Assembly (NCBI RefSeq): GCF_000718775.1
Contig: NZ_JOCB01000073.1
Location: 1-45,434, forward strand
Source of the DNA: Streptomyces sp. NRRL S-31
Lineage (GTDB): Bacteria; Actinomycetota; Actinomycetes; Streptomycetales; Streptomycetaceae
Length of the DNA: 45,434 nucleotides
Reading direction: 5' to 3'
Shown: positions 1 through 8,309 of the stretch, piece by piece
Layout: each line of letters opens with the position of its first letter
Position numbering within the stretch: the stretch's first letter is position 1
Made by a program: the position numbers and the translations under genes
The notes under the pieces: model-generated
What the model was told of the DNA's origin: nothing
The model's database searches: none
Seen by the model: the letters and a program-made list of their open reading frames with translations, nothing else

Positions 1-1
1 G

Positions 2-1378
2 TCACCGGGGGCCGGCGCGCTCCACGGTGACGGTCGCCAGGCCGCCCGGGACCGCGCGCACCCAGGCCCGGCCGGGCGCCCGGCGCACCACTCCGGCGCC
101 GCCGCCGGCCGTGATCCGCCAGGCGCCCGGCGGCAGGGACAGCCCGGTCACCCGGGAGCCGTGCCGGGCCGGGCGGTAGACCAGCCGGTACACGCCCGTC
201 GCGGAGTCGTACCCGGCGGACCGGGCCGTGCCCGCCACGGTCTCGGCGTACGGCTCGGCGGTCAGCTCCTTGTTGGCGCGGAAGGCCCCCGCGCCGTCGA
301 CCGCGCAGTACCCGCCGCCGTAGCACCACACATAGCCCGCCCAGCCGGAGGCGTACCGGCTCAAGGAGGCCAGCGCGTCCCGGTAGAAGCGGTTCATGTG
401 CGGCAGGGAGCTGTCCGGCGGCCCCCACTCGCCGACCACCACCGGGACCCGGTACCGCCTCGGGTACGCGGTGACGGCCCGCTCGTACGCCTCGATCCAG
501 CCGGCCCCGGGGTCGTAGTCGGCGCCCGCCTCCATGGCGGTGTCGTAGAAGTGCGGCGCGTACACGACGCGGGGATCGTCCACGCGGCCGAGGCCGGTCG
601 GCACGCCCTCGCCCACCACCGGGGTCGGTTCGACGAACACCCAGGCGTCCGGGTCGGCCGGCCGGACGGCGTCGGCCAGGCGGTTGTACATCGGCGTCAG
701 CTGGTCGCGTTCGATCCGGCGCGCGGCCGACACGATGTCCTCGCCCGGCTCCGGCTCGCCCATGGGCTCGTTGATCAGGTCGTAGCCGAGTACGGCCGGA
801 TGGCGGGCGAAGCGGGCGGCGAGGGTGCGCCACATCCGGGCCTGGGCGCGGCGCAGGTCGTCGTCCTCGTAGAGATGGGTGAAGGCGCGCTGCACGGCGG
901 GCTCGAAGTACTCGGCGAACCAGTCGTCCGGGTGCGGGGTGAAGGGCAGCCCGTCGGTCCTGGTCGCCCACCCGGGTATCCCGCGGTGGCCGAAGGCGGG
1001 CCCGAAGACGTCCTGGTGGGCGTCGATGACGACCTTCACGTCATGGCGCCGCGCCCAGTCCAGCACCCGCTCGATCTTCTCCAGGTAGCGGCGGCTGTAG
1101 CGGCCCGGCTCGGGCTCCAGGTCGTCCCAGAAGACCAGCAGCCGGGCGAAGTCGAAGCCCTGGGCCCGCATGTCCCGCAGATGGCGCTCGGTGATGCCGG
1201 ACAGGGCCGCCTCGCCCCGGTGCGCCTTGTCCTCGATGTTCCAGCCGCGCAGGGTGAGCGTCCGCCCGTGCCGGTCGGTGAGCGGCGGGATGCCCGGCGC
1301 GCTGCCCTCGGCGCGGGCGGTGGCGGGGGCCAGCAGCGCGGTCAGGACCGCGCCCGCCGTCAGCATCGCTCTCAGCAC
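2..1378 (-). CDS. Secreted GH5 endoglycoceramidase-like glycosidase
   Basis: Predicted secreted glycoside hydrolase of 458 aa. The N-terminus is a short signal peptide ending near ATARA. It is followed by a GH5 (beta/alpha)8 domain: LRGWN early on, the acid/base Glu in YDLINEPMGEP, and the nucleophile Glu in VVVGEWGPPDSS near the C-terminal end of the barrel. A small beta-rich tail follows. The N-P-M after the catalytic Glu and the spacing resemble endoglycosylceramidases more than cellulases. I chose the GTG start at 1378 because GGAGG lies 6 nt upstream; ATG 1366 is the alternative. The gene sits 68 nt downstream of the MalG-type permease on the same strand, so it is probably the last gene of the sugar-import operon and releases an oligosaccharide or glycan head group that the transporter takes up. 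The substrate is inferred, not shown. Confidence 0.88.
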   Translation of the reverse strand: MLRAMLTAGAVLTALLAPATARAEGSAPGIPPLTDRHGRTLTLRGWNIEDKAHRGEAALSGITERHLRDMRAQGFDFARLLVFWDDLEPEPGRYSRRYLEKIERVLDWARRHDVKVVIDAHQDVFGPAFGHRGIPGWATRTDGLPFTPHPDDWFAEYFEPAVQRAFTHLYEDDDLRRAQARMWRTLAARFARHPAVLGYDLINEPMGEPEPGEDIVSAARRIERDQLTPMYNRLADAVRPADPDAWVFVEPTPVVGEGVPTGLGRVDDPRVVYAPHFYDTAMEAGADYDPGAGWIEAYERAVTAYPRRYRVPVVVGEWGPPDSSLPHMNRFYRDALASLSRYASGWAGYVWCYGGGYCAVDGAGAFRANKELTAEPYAETVAGTARSAGYDSATGVYRLVYRPARHGSRVTGLSLPPGAWRITAGGGAGVVRRAPGRAWVRAVPGGLATVTVERAGPR

Positions 1379-1446
1379 GGGGGACCTCCAAGGCGGTGTC
1401 GGCCGGTCGCGCGTTCCCGGCTTCGCGTGCACCTCACGTCGAGCAC

Positions 1447-2334
1447 TCAGCCCTTGCCGGAACCCAGCGTCAGGCCGCTGACGAACTGGCGCTGGAGCGC
1501 GAAGTACACGACCAGGGTCGGGATCGCGGTGAGCAGGGAGCCCGCCGCGACCAGGTTCGGATCGGTGAAGTACTGCCCGGAGAGGTTGTTCAGCGCCGAC
1601 GTGATCGGCATCTTCTCGCCGGTGGAGATCAGCACGAGGGCCCAGAAGAAGTCGTTGTAGATCCAGATGGAGAGCAGGGTGGCCAGCGCCGCCATGGCCG
1701 GCTTGCACAGCGGCAGCGTGATCTGCCAGTACAGCCGCCACACCGAGGCGCCGTCGACCAGCGCCGCCTCGGTCAGCTCGTGCGGCAGCGAGCGCATGTA
1801 GTTGCTCAGCACGAACGCGCAGAAGCCGGACTGGAACGCCACGTGGATCAGGACCAGGCCCAGCGCGGAGTCGTACAGCTTGCCGCTCGCGGTGATCCCC
1901 GGCAGGTCGGTGAGCAGGTACAGCCGGTACAGCGGGGTGATGACGACCTGCTGGGGCAGCAGGTTGCCGGCCGTGAACACCAGCAGCAGCGCGAGGTTGA
2001 GGCGGAAGTCGAACCGGCTGACGTAGAACGCGACGCAGGAGGACAGGAACAGGGTCAGCAGCACGGCCGGGACCGCGATGGCCAGCGTGTTGCCGAAGTA
2101 GTGGAGCATGTCCGACTGACGGAAGGCGTCGGTGAAGTTGGCGAGGGTCAGCTTGTCCGGCCAGGAGACGTACCCCTTGGCGCTGGTCTCGCCGTACGGC
2201 CGCAGGGCCGAGAAGACCGCCCACAGCAGCGGGGCCAGCCACGCCAGCGCCGTACCGGCGAGGAAGAGGTGCAGCAGGACCCGGGCCGGACGGGCCGGGG
2301 CGCGCCGCCTCAACGGGACGGTGGTGCCGCTCAT
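1447..2334 (-). CDS. Sugar ABC transporter permease (MalG type)
   Basis: Inner-membrane permease of a CUT1-type carbohydrate ABC importer, 295 aa. There are six predicted membrane segments, beginning with LLHLFLAGTALAWLAPLLWA. The EAA loop that contacts the ATPase is visible as EAALVDGASVWRLYWQITLP. The gene starts inside the stop of the upstream permease through an ATGA overlap (2331-2334), a sign of translational coupling. No ATPase gene lies in this operon; Streptomyces CUT1 importers usually share the multitasking ATPase MsiK encoded elsewhere, so that is the expected energy source. The sugar is unknown. Confidence 0.93.
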   Translation of the reverse strand: MSGTTVPLRRRAPARPARVLLHLFLAGTALAWLAPLLWAVFSALRPYGETSAKGYVSWPDKLTLANFTDAFRQSDMLHYFGNTLAIAVPAVLLTLFLSSCVAFYVSRFDFRLNLALLLVFTAGNLLPQQVVITPLYRLYLLTDLPGITASGKLYDSALGLVLIHVAFQSGFCAFVLSNYMRSLPHELTEAALVDGASVWRLYWQITLPLCKPAMAALATLLSIWIYNDFFWALVLISTGEKMPITSALNNLSGQYFTDPNLVAAGSLLTAIPTLVVYFALQRQFVSGLTLGSGKG

Positions 2335-3311
2335 GCGCGCCGCTCCTTCCGGAAGGTGGCGATCAGATACGGGACGATCACCGCGAGGGAGGTCACCAGC
2401 AGGACGACCGCGATGGCGGAGCCGTAACCGATGCGGCTGGACTCGCCGATGATGTTGTCGGTGACCAGGATGGAGAGCAACTCGGTTCCCTGCGCGCCCT
2501 TGTTGAAGACGAAGACCAGGTCGAAGGCGCGCAGTGCCTCGATGATGGTGACGACGAGGACGACGGTGTTGGTCGGGCGCAGCGTCGGGAAGACGACGTG
2601 CCGGAACGTCTGCCACTCGCCGGCGCCGTCCAGCGCGGACGCCTCCCGCAGCGTCGGGTCCACGCTCTTCAGACCGGCCAGGTAGAGGATCATCATGTAG
2701 CCGGTGTGCCGCCAGGACGCGGCGACGAGGACGGCCCAGAGGTTGAGGTCGGGGTCGCCGATCCAGTCGATGTAACGGCCCGGCTCGTTCGCGCCGACGA
2801 GGCTGTTGATCAGGCCCGTGTCCGGGTTGTAGACGAGCTGCCAGACGAAGCCGATGCACGCCATGGAGATGACGACGGGCAGGAAGTACGCCGTCTGGTA
2901 GACCCGGCTGAACCGGATCCGCTTGTCCAACTGCACCGCGAGGAACAGGCCGAACGGCGTCGGCACCAGGATCAGTGCCGCGAACCAGACGACATTGTGC
3001 TGGACGGCCGGCCAGAACTGCGGGTTGTCGGTGAGGAGTTGCCGGAAGTTGTCGAGGCCCACCCAGCGGATCGAGTCGAAGCCGATGCCGTCCCAGGAGG
3101 TGAAGGCGAGGGCGATCGAGGCGAGCGCGGTGACCCAGACCAGGATCACGTGCAGGACCGTGGGCACGCCCGCCATCACGGCGAGCGTGTACCGGTCGCG
3201 GCGGGTCAGCAGGCGCCGGTGGCCCTCGGTGACCCGCTTCTTCCCGGGCCGGGGGCCCGGCGGCGGCGCGGCCGCCGGCGGGGCGGCCTTCGTGGTCGTG
3301 TCGATGGTCAT
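2331..3311 (-). CDS. Sugar ABC transporter permease (MalF type)
   Basis: The second permease of the importer, 326 aa. A cytoplasmic proline/alanine-rich N-terminus (about 40 residues) precedes six membrane segments. The EAA loop reads REASALDGAGEWQTFRHVVFP near residue 230. It pairs with the MalG-type permease, which overlaps its stop codon. The start is uncertain: ATG 3311 begins 8 nt after the binding-protein stop, while GTG 3323 would overlap that stop as GTGA. Neither has a convincing Shine-Dalgarno sequence, which fits translational coupling to the upstream gene. Confidence 0.92.
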   Translation of the reverse strand: MTIDTTTKAAPPAAAPPPGPRPGKKRVTEGHRRLLTRRDRYTLAVMAGVPTVLHVILVWVTALASIALAFTSWDGIGFDSIRWVGLDNFRQLLTDNPQFWPAVQHNVVWFAALILVPTPFGLFLAVQLDKRIRFSRVYQTAYFLPVVISMACIGFVWQLVYNPDTGLINSLVGANEPGRYIDWIGDPDLNLWAVLVAASWRHTGYMMILYLAGLKSVDPTLREASALDGAGEWQTFRHVVFPTLRPTNTVVLVVTIIEALRAFDLVFVFNKGAQGTELLSILVTDNIIGESSRIGYGSAIAVVLLVTSLAVIVPYLIATFRKERRA

Positions 3312-3319
3312 CGGGCCGC

Positions 3320-4633
3320 TCACGAGGACGCGAAGATCGTCTTCTTCTGGCGTTCGACGGACGACAGCAGGCCGTCCACGCCCTTCGGGTTCTGGAGGAA
3401 CTTCTGGAGGCCCGGCTGCATGACCGTGGCGGTGAAGTCGGGGCGGCTGTCGCGGTCCATGAACTGGGTGAGGTTCCTGGCGCCGCCGATCATGTCGAAC
3501 GCCTTCTTCTGGAGGGCGGAGTAGGCGGAGGTGTCGGCCTTGCCGGAGGCGGCCACCACGCTGGGGTCGGTCCTCAGGTACAGCTCCTCGGCATCCGGGC
3601 TGCCCAGGTACTCCAGCAGCCTGACCACTCCCGCGTGGTTCTTCGGGGACTTGCCGACCATGAAGCCGTCGGTCGGCGCCTCGACCGTGTCCCGCCCGTA
3701 CGCGGGATTCATCTCCGGGAAGGGGAAGAAGTCGAGGTCGTCGAGGTCGGCCCGGTCCGTGAACTGCTGGGCCACGAAGGAGCCCAGGAGGTACATGCCC
3801 GCCTTCTTCGCCACCAGGCCCTGCGCGGCGTCCTGCCAGGTGCGGCCCATGAAGCCGTCCTGGTGGTAGGGGAGTATCTCGGCCCAGTGGTCGAAGACGG
3901 CCTTCACCCTGGCGTCGGTCCAGGACTCCTTGCCCGCCATCAGCCGGACGTGGAAGTCGTAGCCGTTGAGGCGGAAGTCGATCTGGTCGAAGGTGCCCAT
4001 CGCCGGCCAGGCGTCCTTGTCGCCGAAGGCGAGCGGGACCAGGCCGTCCCTCTTCATCCGCTTCAGCAGGGCGACGAACTCGTCCCAGGTGGCGGGGATC
4101 TCGTAACCGCGCTGCCGGAAGAGGCTTTTGCGGTAGAAGACGGCCCACGGGTACGTCGTCATCGGTACGAAGTAGTACTTGCCGTCCTCGCCCTTGCTGA
4201 GTTTGCGCATCGCCTCGGGGAAGTTGTCCCCGATCTTCGCCCAGACGTCGTCGATCGGCGTGGCCAGTCCTTTCGCCGCGAAGAACCGCATGCGGTATCC
4301 GGCGAACCAGTTGAACACGTCGTCCGGAGTGCCTTGCAGATACGAGTTGATCTGCTGCTGGAAGGTGTTGTGGTCCTTCGTGTTCACTTCGACGGACAGC
4401 CCGGACCGCTTCTCGAAGGCGGCGTAGACGGTCTCGAAGGCCTTCTTCGGCACCGCGTCGGAGGCGTTGGAACCCACGGTGACGGTCTTGGGGTCGGCGG
4501 CGGAACCGCTCCCTCCGCAGGCGGACAGCAGGGGGGTGCCGACCCCGGCGAGCAGGGCGGTGCCGCCCGCTCCGCGCAGCAGGGAACGGCGGCTGGGACC
4601 AGGAACGGAAAGGCCGGACGAGGAGGGGCGCAT
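3320..4633 (-). CDS. Extracellular sugar-binding lipoprotein of the ABC importer
   Basis: Solute-binding protein (SBP_bac_1 family) of 437 aa that captures the sugar outside the membrane. The N-terminus carries a twin arginine (SRRSLLRG, R15-R16), a hydrophobic stretch and a lipobox LLSAC with Cys39, so it is probably exported by Tat and lipid-anchored. The body has typical features such as PATWDEFVALLKRMK and TDGFMVGKSPKN. The ATG at 4633 has AGGAG 5 nt upstream. It is the first gene of the minus-strand operon (binding protein, two permeases, GH5). The leader region holds an exact 11-bp tandem repeat that may be an operator. Confidence 0.93.
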   Translation of the reverse strand: MRPSSSGLSVPGPSRRSLLRGAGGTALLAGVGTPLLSACGGSGSAADPKTVTVGSNASDAVPKKAFETVYAAFEKRSGLSVEVNTKDHNTFQQQINSYLQGTPDDVFNWFAGYRMRFFAAKGLATPIDDVWAKIGDNFPEAMRKLSKGEDGKYYFVPMTTYPWAVFYRKSLFRQRGYEIPATWDEFVALLKRMKRDGLVPLAFGDKDAWPAMGTFDQIDFRLNGYDFHVRLMAGKESWTDARVKAVFDHWAEILPYHQDGFMGRTWQDAAQGLVAKKAGMYLLGSFVAQQFTDRADLDDLDFFPFPEMNPAYGRDTVEAPTDGFMVGKSPKNHAGVVRLLEYLGSPDAEELYLRTDPSVVAASGKADTSAYSALQKKAFDMIGGARNLTQFMDRDSRPDFTATVMQPGLQKFLQNPKGVDGLLSSVERQKKTIFASS

Positions 4634-4946
4634 GACGGCTCCTGACGCAAACAGGGTTCGGCCAAGGGAGTGAGTTGATAACCGAAAGGTTCGAAATCGC
4701 TCAGAAACCACTCAGAAACCAACTCGACCGAACATCGTGGCCGTAATGACAGCCCCAGATCCGCTCATGAGTCAATAGGCCCGTTCGGACTCGGGTGTCT
4801 CTTGCCCGAAACGTAATCGTCATAGTCACCAGCGCCGTTCGGGTGCGGTGTACTGGGCCGACGTCTCCCGGGCGCCGGACGGGAAGGGAGAGGGTGCCGG
4901 TGAGACGTACCCGCACGCGGAGCTGCTACCGAAGGGAACCCCTGAC
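4634..4946. other. Divergent intergenic region between sugar importer and IolE-like gene
   Basis: This 313-bp gene-free stretch must contain the promoters of two divergent transcription units. I see a perfect tandem repeat at 4700-4721 and a small inverted repeat CGAA-N3-TTCG at 4683-4693. I cannot place a -10/-35 pair with confidence. Confidence 0.6.
4700..4721 (-). promoter_or_regulatory. Perfect 11-bp tandem repeat, candidate operator
   Basis: CTCAGAAACCA occurs twice back to back (4700-4710 and 4711-4721). Read on the gene strand it is TGGTTTCTGAG twice, followed one turn later by a related CGATTTCGAAC. Direct repeats with a period of one helical turn are typical of winged-helix response-regulator sites. 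They lie about 70-90 bp upstream of the binding-protein start. The cognate protein is unknown. Confidence 0.4.
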
Positions 4947-5849
4947 ATGCCCCACGCCCTCGACCGCATCCGGATCGGCTCGGCCCCCGACTCCTGGGGC
5001 GTCTGGTTCCCCGACGACCCGCGGCAGGTCCCCTGGGAACGCTTCCTCGACGAGGTGTCCGAGGCCGGCTACGACTGGATCGAACTCGGCCCGTACGGCT
5101 ACCTCCCCACCGACCCGGCGCGGCTCACCGACGAGGTGGCCAGGCGGAACCTGAAGGTCTCGGCGGGCACCGTCTTCACCGGCCTGCACCGCGGCCCGGC
5201 CGTCTGGGAGGACACCTGGGCACACGTCGCCCGGGTCGCCGCGCTCACCCGGGCGACGGGCGCCCGGCACCTGGTGGTGATCCCCACCTTCTGGCGGGAC
5301 GACCGGACCGCCGAGATCCTGGAGCCGCCCGAGCTGACCGCCGAGCAGTGGGCGCACCTGACGACGGGGATGGAACGGCTCGGCCGCGAGGTGCGGGAGA
5401 CCTACGGGCTGGACATCGTCGTGCACCCGCACGCCGACACCCACATCGACACCGAGGCCCACGTCACGCGCTTCCTGGACTCGACCGACGGCGAACTCGT
5501 CCGCCTCTGCCTGGACACCGGGCACTACGCCTACTGCGGCGGCGACAGCGTCAAGCTGATCGAGACCTACGGCGAGCGCATCGGCTACCTGCACCTCAAG
5601 CAGGTCGACCCCGAGATCCTCGCCCAGGTCAGGGCGGAGGGGGTGCCGTTCGGCCCGGCCGTGCGGCGCGGGGTGATGTGCGAACCGCCGTCCGGGGTAC
5701 CGGAGCTGGCGCCGGTGCTGGAGGCCGCGCAGGCGCTGGGCGTGGACCTTTTCGCGATCGTCGAGCAGGACATGTACCCGTGCGAACCGGACGCGCCGCT
5801 GCCGATCGCCGTGCGCACCCGGCGGTTCCTGCGGTCCTGCGGCGCCTGA
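4947..5849 (+). CDS. IolE-like sugar epimerase/inosose dehydratase family TIM barrel
   Basis: A 300-aa protein of the xylose-isomerase-like TIM-barrel (AP endonuclease 2) superfamily. The opening RIGSAPDSWGVWFPDDP is the classic myo-inosose-2 dehydratase (IolE) signature. Metal-ligand motifs follow in order: WIELGPYG, VVHPHADTHID, CLDTGHYAYCGGD, YLHLKQVD and AIVEQDMYP. The reaction is therefore probably dehydration or isomerisation of a keto-sugar or inosose. The gene diverges from the sugar importer and is near a Gfo/Idh/MocA dehydrogenase, a usual partner in inositol and keto-sugar pathways. ATG 4947 has GAAGGG about 10 nt upstream; an upstream in-frame ATG at 4848 has no support. Membership is firm; the exact substrate is inferred. 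Confidence 0.85.
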   Translation: MPHALDRIRIGSAPDSWGVWFPDDPRQVPWERFLDEVSEAGYDWIELGPYGYLPTDPARLTDEVARRNLKVSAGTVFTGLHRGPAVWEDTWAHVARVAALTRATGARHLVVIPTFWRDDRTAEILEPPELTAEQWAHLTTGMERLGREVRETYGLDIVVHPHADTHIDTEAHVTRFLDSTDGELVRLCLDTGHYAYCGGDSVKLIETYGERIGYLHLKQVDPEILAQVRAEGVPFGPAVRRGVMCEPPSGVPELAPVLEAAQALGVDLFAIVEQDMYPCEPDAPLPIAVRTRRFLRSCGA

Positions 5850-5973
5850 GCGGCCGGGCGCGCGGATCCTGCGGTACCCCGACGGATTCGGCCCCGGCGG
5901 GGCCGGGAACCAAGGGGGGCACGCGGGCGTTCGGACAGATGACGGGGCAGGCCCGCGTGGACGGGAGGACGAC

Positions 5974-6171
5974 ATGGCACACCGCACACCAGCCCAGGAG
6001 GCGTCCCGGGAGACCGCCGACGCGGACGGCGTCCGGCGCCGGGAGCGCTTCGGCCGCCTGCCCGAGCGGATACGTCCGCAGGACACGGTCGAGACCAACC
6101 CCGCGACCCGGCCGGACCCGGCACGGGACACGTACCACGCGGACGAGTGGCTGATCCGGTACTGCGGCTGA
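5974..6171 (+). CDS. Small conserved-type hypothetical protein (65 aa)
   Basis: I do not recognise the family. It is a soluble, charged 65-residue protein (MAHRTPAQEAS...) with a central RRRERFGRLPERIRP segment and the tail ADEWLIRYCG. It has no membrane segment or signal. A good GGGAGGAC Shine-Dalgarno lies a few nt before the ATG, and third positions are strongly G/C, so I believe it is translated. It stands alone, 124 nt after the TIM-barrel gene and convergent with the Gfo/Idh dehydrogenase. Confidence 0.7.
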   Translation: MAHRTPAQEASRETADADGVRRRERFGRLPERIRPQDTVETNPATRPDPARDTYHADEWLIRYCG

Positions 6172-6220
6172 CCGGGCCCGGGGCGGCGGCGGGCACCGGC
6201 CCGGCGCCGCCCCGGGCGCT

Positions 6221-7225
6221 TCAGACGCCCCGCGCCTCCGCCGTCGTCACCGGCCGGTGCTCGCGCAGGGACAGCACGCACGCCTCGGCGATCCAGCCGG
6301 CCTCCAGAGCGTCCTCGACGGTGCACGGGGACGGGCGGGTGCCGGCCACGACCTCGGTGAACGCGGCGAGTTCGGCACGGTAGGCGGCGGCGAAGCGGTC
6401 CATGAAGAAGTCGTGCGGAGGGCCGGACGGGAAGGTCGAGCCGGGCTCCACCGAGCGCAGCGGCAGCCTGTCGTCCAGGCCGACGGCGATCGAGTCGGCG
6501 AAGCCGTGCAGTTCCATGCGCACGTCGTAACCACGGGCGTTGTAGCGGGAGTTGGAGACGATCGCGATGGTGCCGTCGTCCAGGGTGAGGACCGCCCCGG
6601 CGGTGTCGGCGTCGCCCGCCGCCGCGATGTACCCGGCACCCCGGTTGCCGCCCACCGCGTACACCTCCGTAACCTCACGGCCCGTCACCCAGCGGACGGC
6701 GTCGAAGTCGTGCACGGAACAGTCCCGGAAGATGCCGCCGGACGCGGCGACGTACGCGGCGGGCGGCGGCGCCGGGTCCAGCGTCGTGCACCGCACCGTG
6801 TGCAGCGGCCCCAGCTCACCGGCCCGTACGGCGGCCCGCGCGGCGGCGAAGCCCGCGTCGAAGCGCCGGTTGTAGCCGATCTGGACCGGGACCCCGCCGC
6901 CCCGGACGGCCCCGAGCACCGCGAGGCCCTCGCCCATCGTCCTGGCGATCGGCTTCTCGCAGAAGACCGGGACGCCGGCCTCGACACCGGCCCGGATCAG
7001 CGCGGGGTGGGCGTCCGTGGCGGCCGCCACCACGACGCCGTCCACGCCGGCCGCCAGCAGGGCCTCCGGCGAGTCCGCGACCTCGGCGCCGAACCGCTCG
7101 GCGGCGGTCTTGGCCGCGTCCGCGAACGGATCGCTGACGACGAGCGACTCGACGGCGCCGAGACCGGCGAGGGTCTCGGCGTGGAAGGCGCCGATGCGGC
7201 CGAGGCCGAGGATTCCGATGCGCAT
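6221..7225 (-). CDS. Gfo/Idh/MocA family NAD(P)-dependent dehydrogenase
   Basis: A 334-aa oxidoreductase related to inositol 2-dehydrogenase. The Rossmann fold opens with RIGILGLGRIGAFHAE (GxGxxG at residues 6-11). The conserved catalytic EKP appears as VFCEKPIARTMGEG. The C-terminal domain has the usual SVHDFDAVRW His/Asp pair. It probably oxidises a cyclitol or sugar hydroxyl using NAD(P), in the same pathway as the IolE-like enzyme. AGGAG lies 6 nt before ATG 7225. Directly upstream on the same strand is the wreck of a second Gfo/Idh gene (7351-7685). Confidence 0.9.
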   Translation of the reverse strand: MRIGILGLGRIGAFHAETLAGLGAVESLVVSDPFADAAKTAAERFGAEVADSPEALLAAGVDGVVVAAATDAHPALIRAGVEAGVPVFCEKPIARTMGEGLAVLGAVRGGGVPVQIGYNRRFDAGFAAARAAVRAGELGPLHTVRCTTLDPAPPPAAYVAASGGIFRDCSVHDFDAVRWVTGREVTEVYAVGGNRGAGYIAAAGDADTAGAVLTLDDGTIAIVSNSRYNARGYDVRMELHGFADSIAVGLDDRLPLRSVEPGSTFPSGPPHDFFMDRFAAAYRAELAAFTEVVAGTRPSPCTVEDALEAGWIAEACVLSLREHRPVTTAEARGV

Positions 7226-7350
7226 GAGGTGCTCCTGGTGCTCCTGGGGTGGGGTGCGGAGGCCCGGCCGGGGCCTCCGGGCACGTTCCGGTCGCCGTCG
7301 GTCACCGGCCCGGGCGCCCGGCACGACCGCCGCGGCGCACGCCGCACGGG

Positions 7351-7685
7351 TCACCCGCCGTCCGGGCGGTCGGGGCTGGTCACGGCGGGCAGCAGGTGCT
7401 CGCCGGCCGCGGCCGGTGCCACGCCGGTCTCCCGGTGCGGGATGTCGGGCACGGTGACGCCGACGGCGCGGACGCGCGGATCGGCGGCCACCTCCCGCCG
7501 GTCGCGGGTCGCCGGGGCGGACCCGAACCGCTCGGCCGCCTCCCCGGCACCCCCGCGGCGACCGTGACCAGCCGGGGCCGCGGGGCCGGCAGCGGGAAGG
7601 GGCGCGGGAGCCGCGCGTACGCCCGGCTGTACGCCCGGCCCGTCCAGCCGAATCCGATGACGGCGACACCCAGCGCATCCACCAC
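7351..7685 (-). pseudogene. Truncated, frameshifted Gfo/Idh/MocA dehydrogenase
   Basis: From GTG 7685 the translation starts like a good Gfo/Idh protein (ALGVAVIGFGWTGRAYSRAY, then PRLVTVAA). It then becomes meaningless, while the frame ending at 7351 continues the same family: AAERFGSAPATRDRREVAAD, then DPRVRAVGVTVPDIPHRETG. One frameshift near 7555 therefore separates two parts of a Rossmann domain. After about 110 codons the homology stops where the EKP motif should be, and a stop follows at 7351. The substrate domain is missing. GAGGGG lies upstream of the GTG and a TTGACA-like hexamer (complement of 7750-7755) further up, so the promoter may still serve the intact dehydrogenase downstream. 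Confidence 0.72.
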
Positions 7686-7834
7686 GGCAGCCCCTCACCG
7701 GACCGGTCCACGACCTGTGCACGCCACCTTTGTGCTGACATGGCGAGGCTGTCAACCACCGGTCCGACGCCGCCGCGCGCGGCACACCCGGACGGTCGGC
7801 GTGCCCCGGGGCACGCCGGCGCCGCCGGCCGGTC

Positions 7835-8179
7835 TCAGAGCGTGATCTCGTAGGCCTTCCGCAGCGTCTCGTGCACCGTCCACGTCGTACGGTCGCCCGC
7901 GCGCAGCACCGCCATGTCCCCCGGGCCCACCCGCAGCGTCGGCCCGTCCGCCACCTCGATGGTCGCCGATCCGCTGATCACCACGAACAGCTCGTCCGCC
8001 TCCGTGTCCGTGACCACGCCCGGGGTGATCTGCCAGATCCCGCGGACCCGCCGTCCGTCCGGCGACTCCCAGACCACCCGTCCGGTGACCTCGGGGTGCC
8101 CGGAGACGATCCGCTCCGGGTCCAGGGGCTCGGGTTCGAGGTCGGTGTCGGGGATGTGGAGCGCGAAGCTGTGCGTCAT
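7835..8179 (-). CDS. Cupin (DUF861-type) small protein
   Basis: A 114-aa single-domain cupin. The pattern RGIWQITPGVVTDTEADELF followed by VVISGSATIEVADGPTLRVGPGDMAVL is the two-motif cupin barrel of the Cupin_3/EutQ-like group. The Glu of the first motif is present, but few of the classic metal-binding histidines are, so metal binding is doubtful. It stands as a single gene; the GTG/ATG alternatives further upstream are not supported. Substrate and role are unknown. Confidence 0.8.
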   Translation of the reverse strand: MTHSFALHIPDTDLEPEPLDPERIVSGHPEVTGRVVWESPDGRRVRGIWQITPGVVTDTEADELFVVISGSATIEVADGPTLRVGPGDMAVLRAGDRTTWTVHETLRKAYEITL

Positions 8180-8309
8180 GCGAGCGACCCTAGTCGGCGC
8201 GCGGGCCGCCGGGCCGTGGACAGTATGTGGGGCATCCGGCCTGGTCGCGGGACACTTCGTCGCGCGTCGCCGACTGGCGGGGGCGGAGGACCCGGGTGAT
8301 CGTGGGGGC

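Noticed and set aside
161..1660. Long plus-strand open frame opposite the GH5 gene
   Set aside because: It is the antisense shadow of a clear GH5 gene and a permease; the high GC content leaves such frames open.
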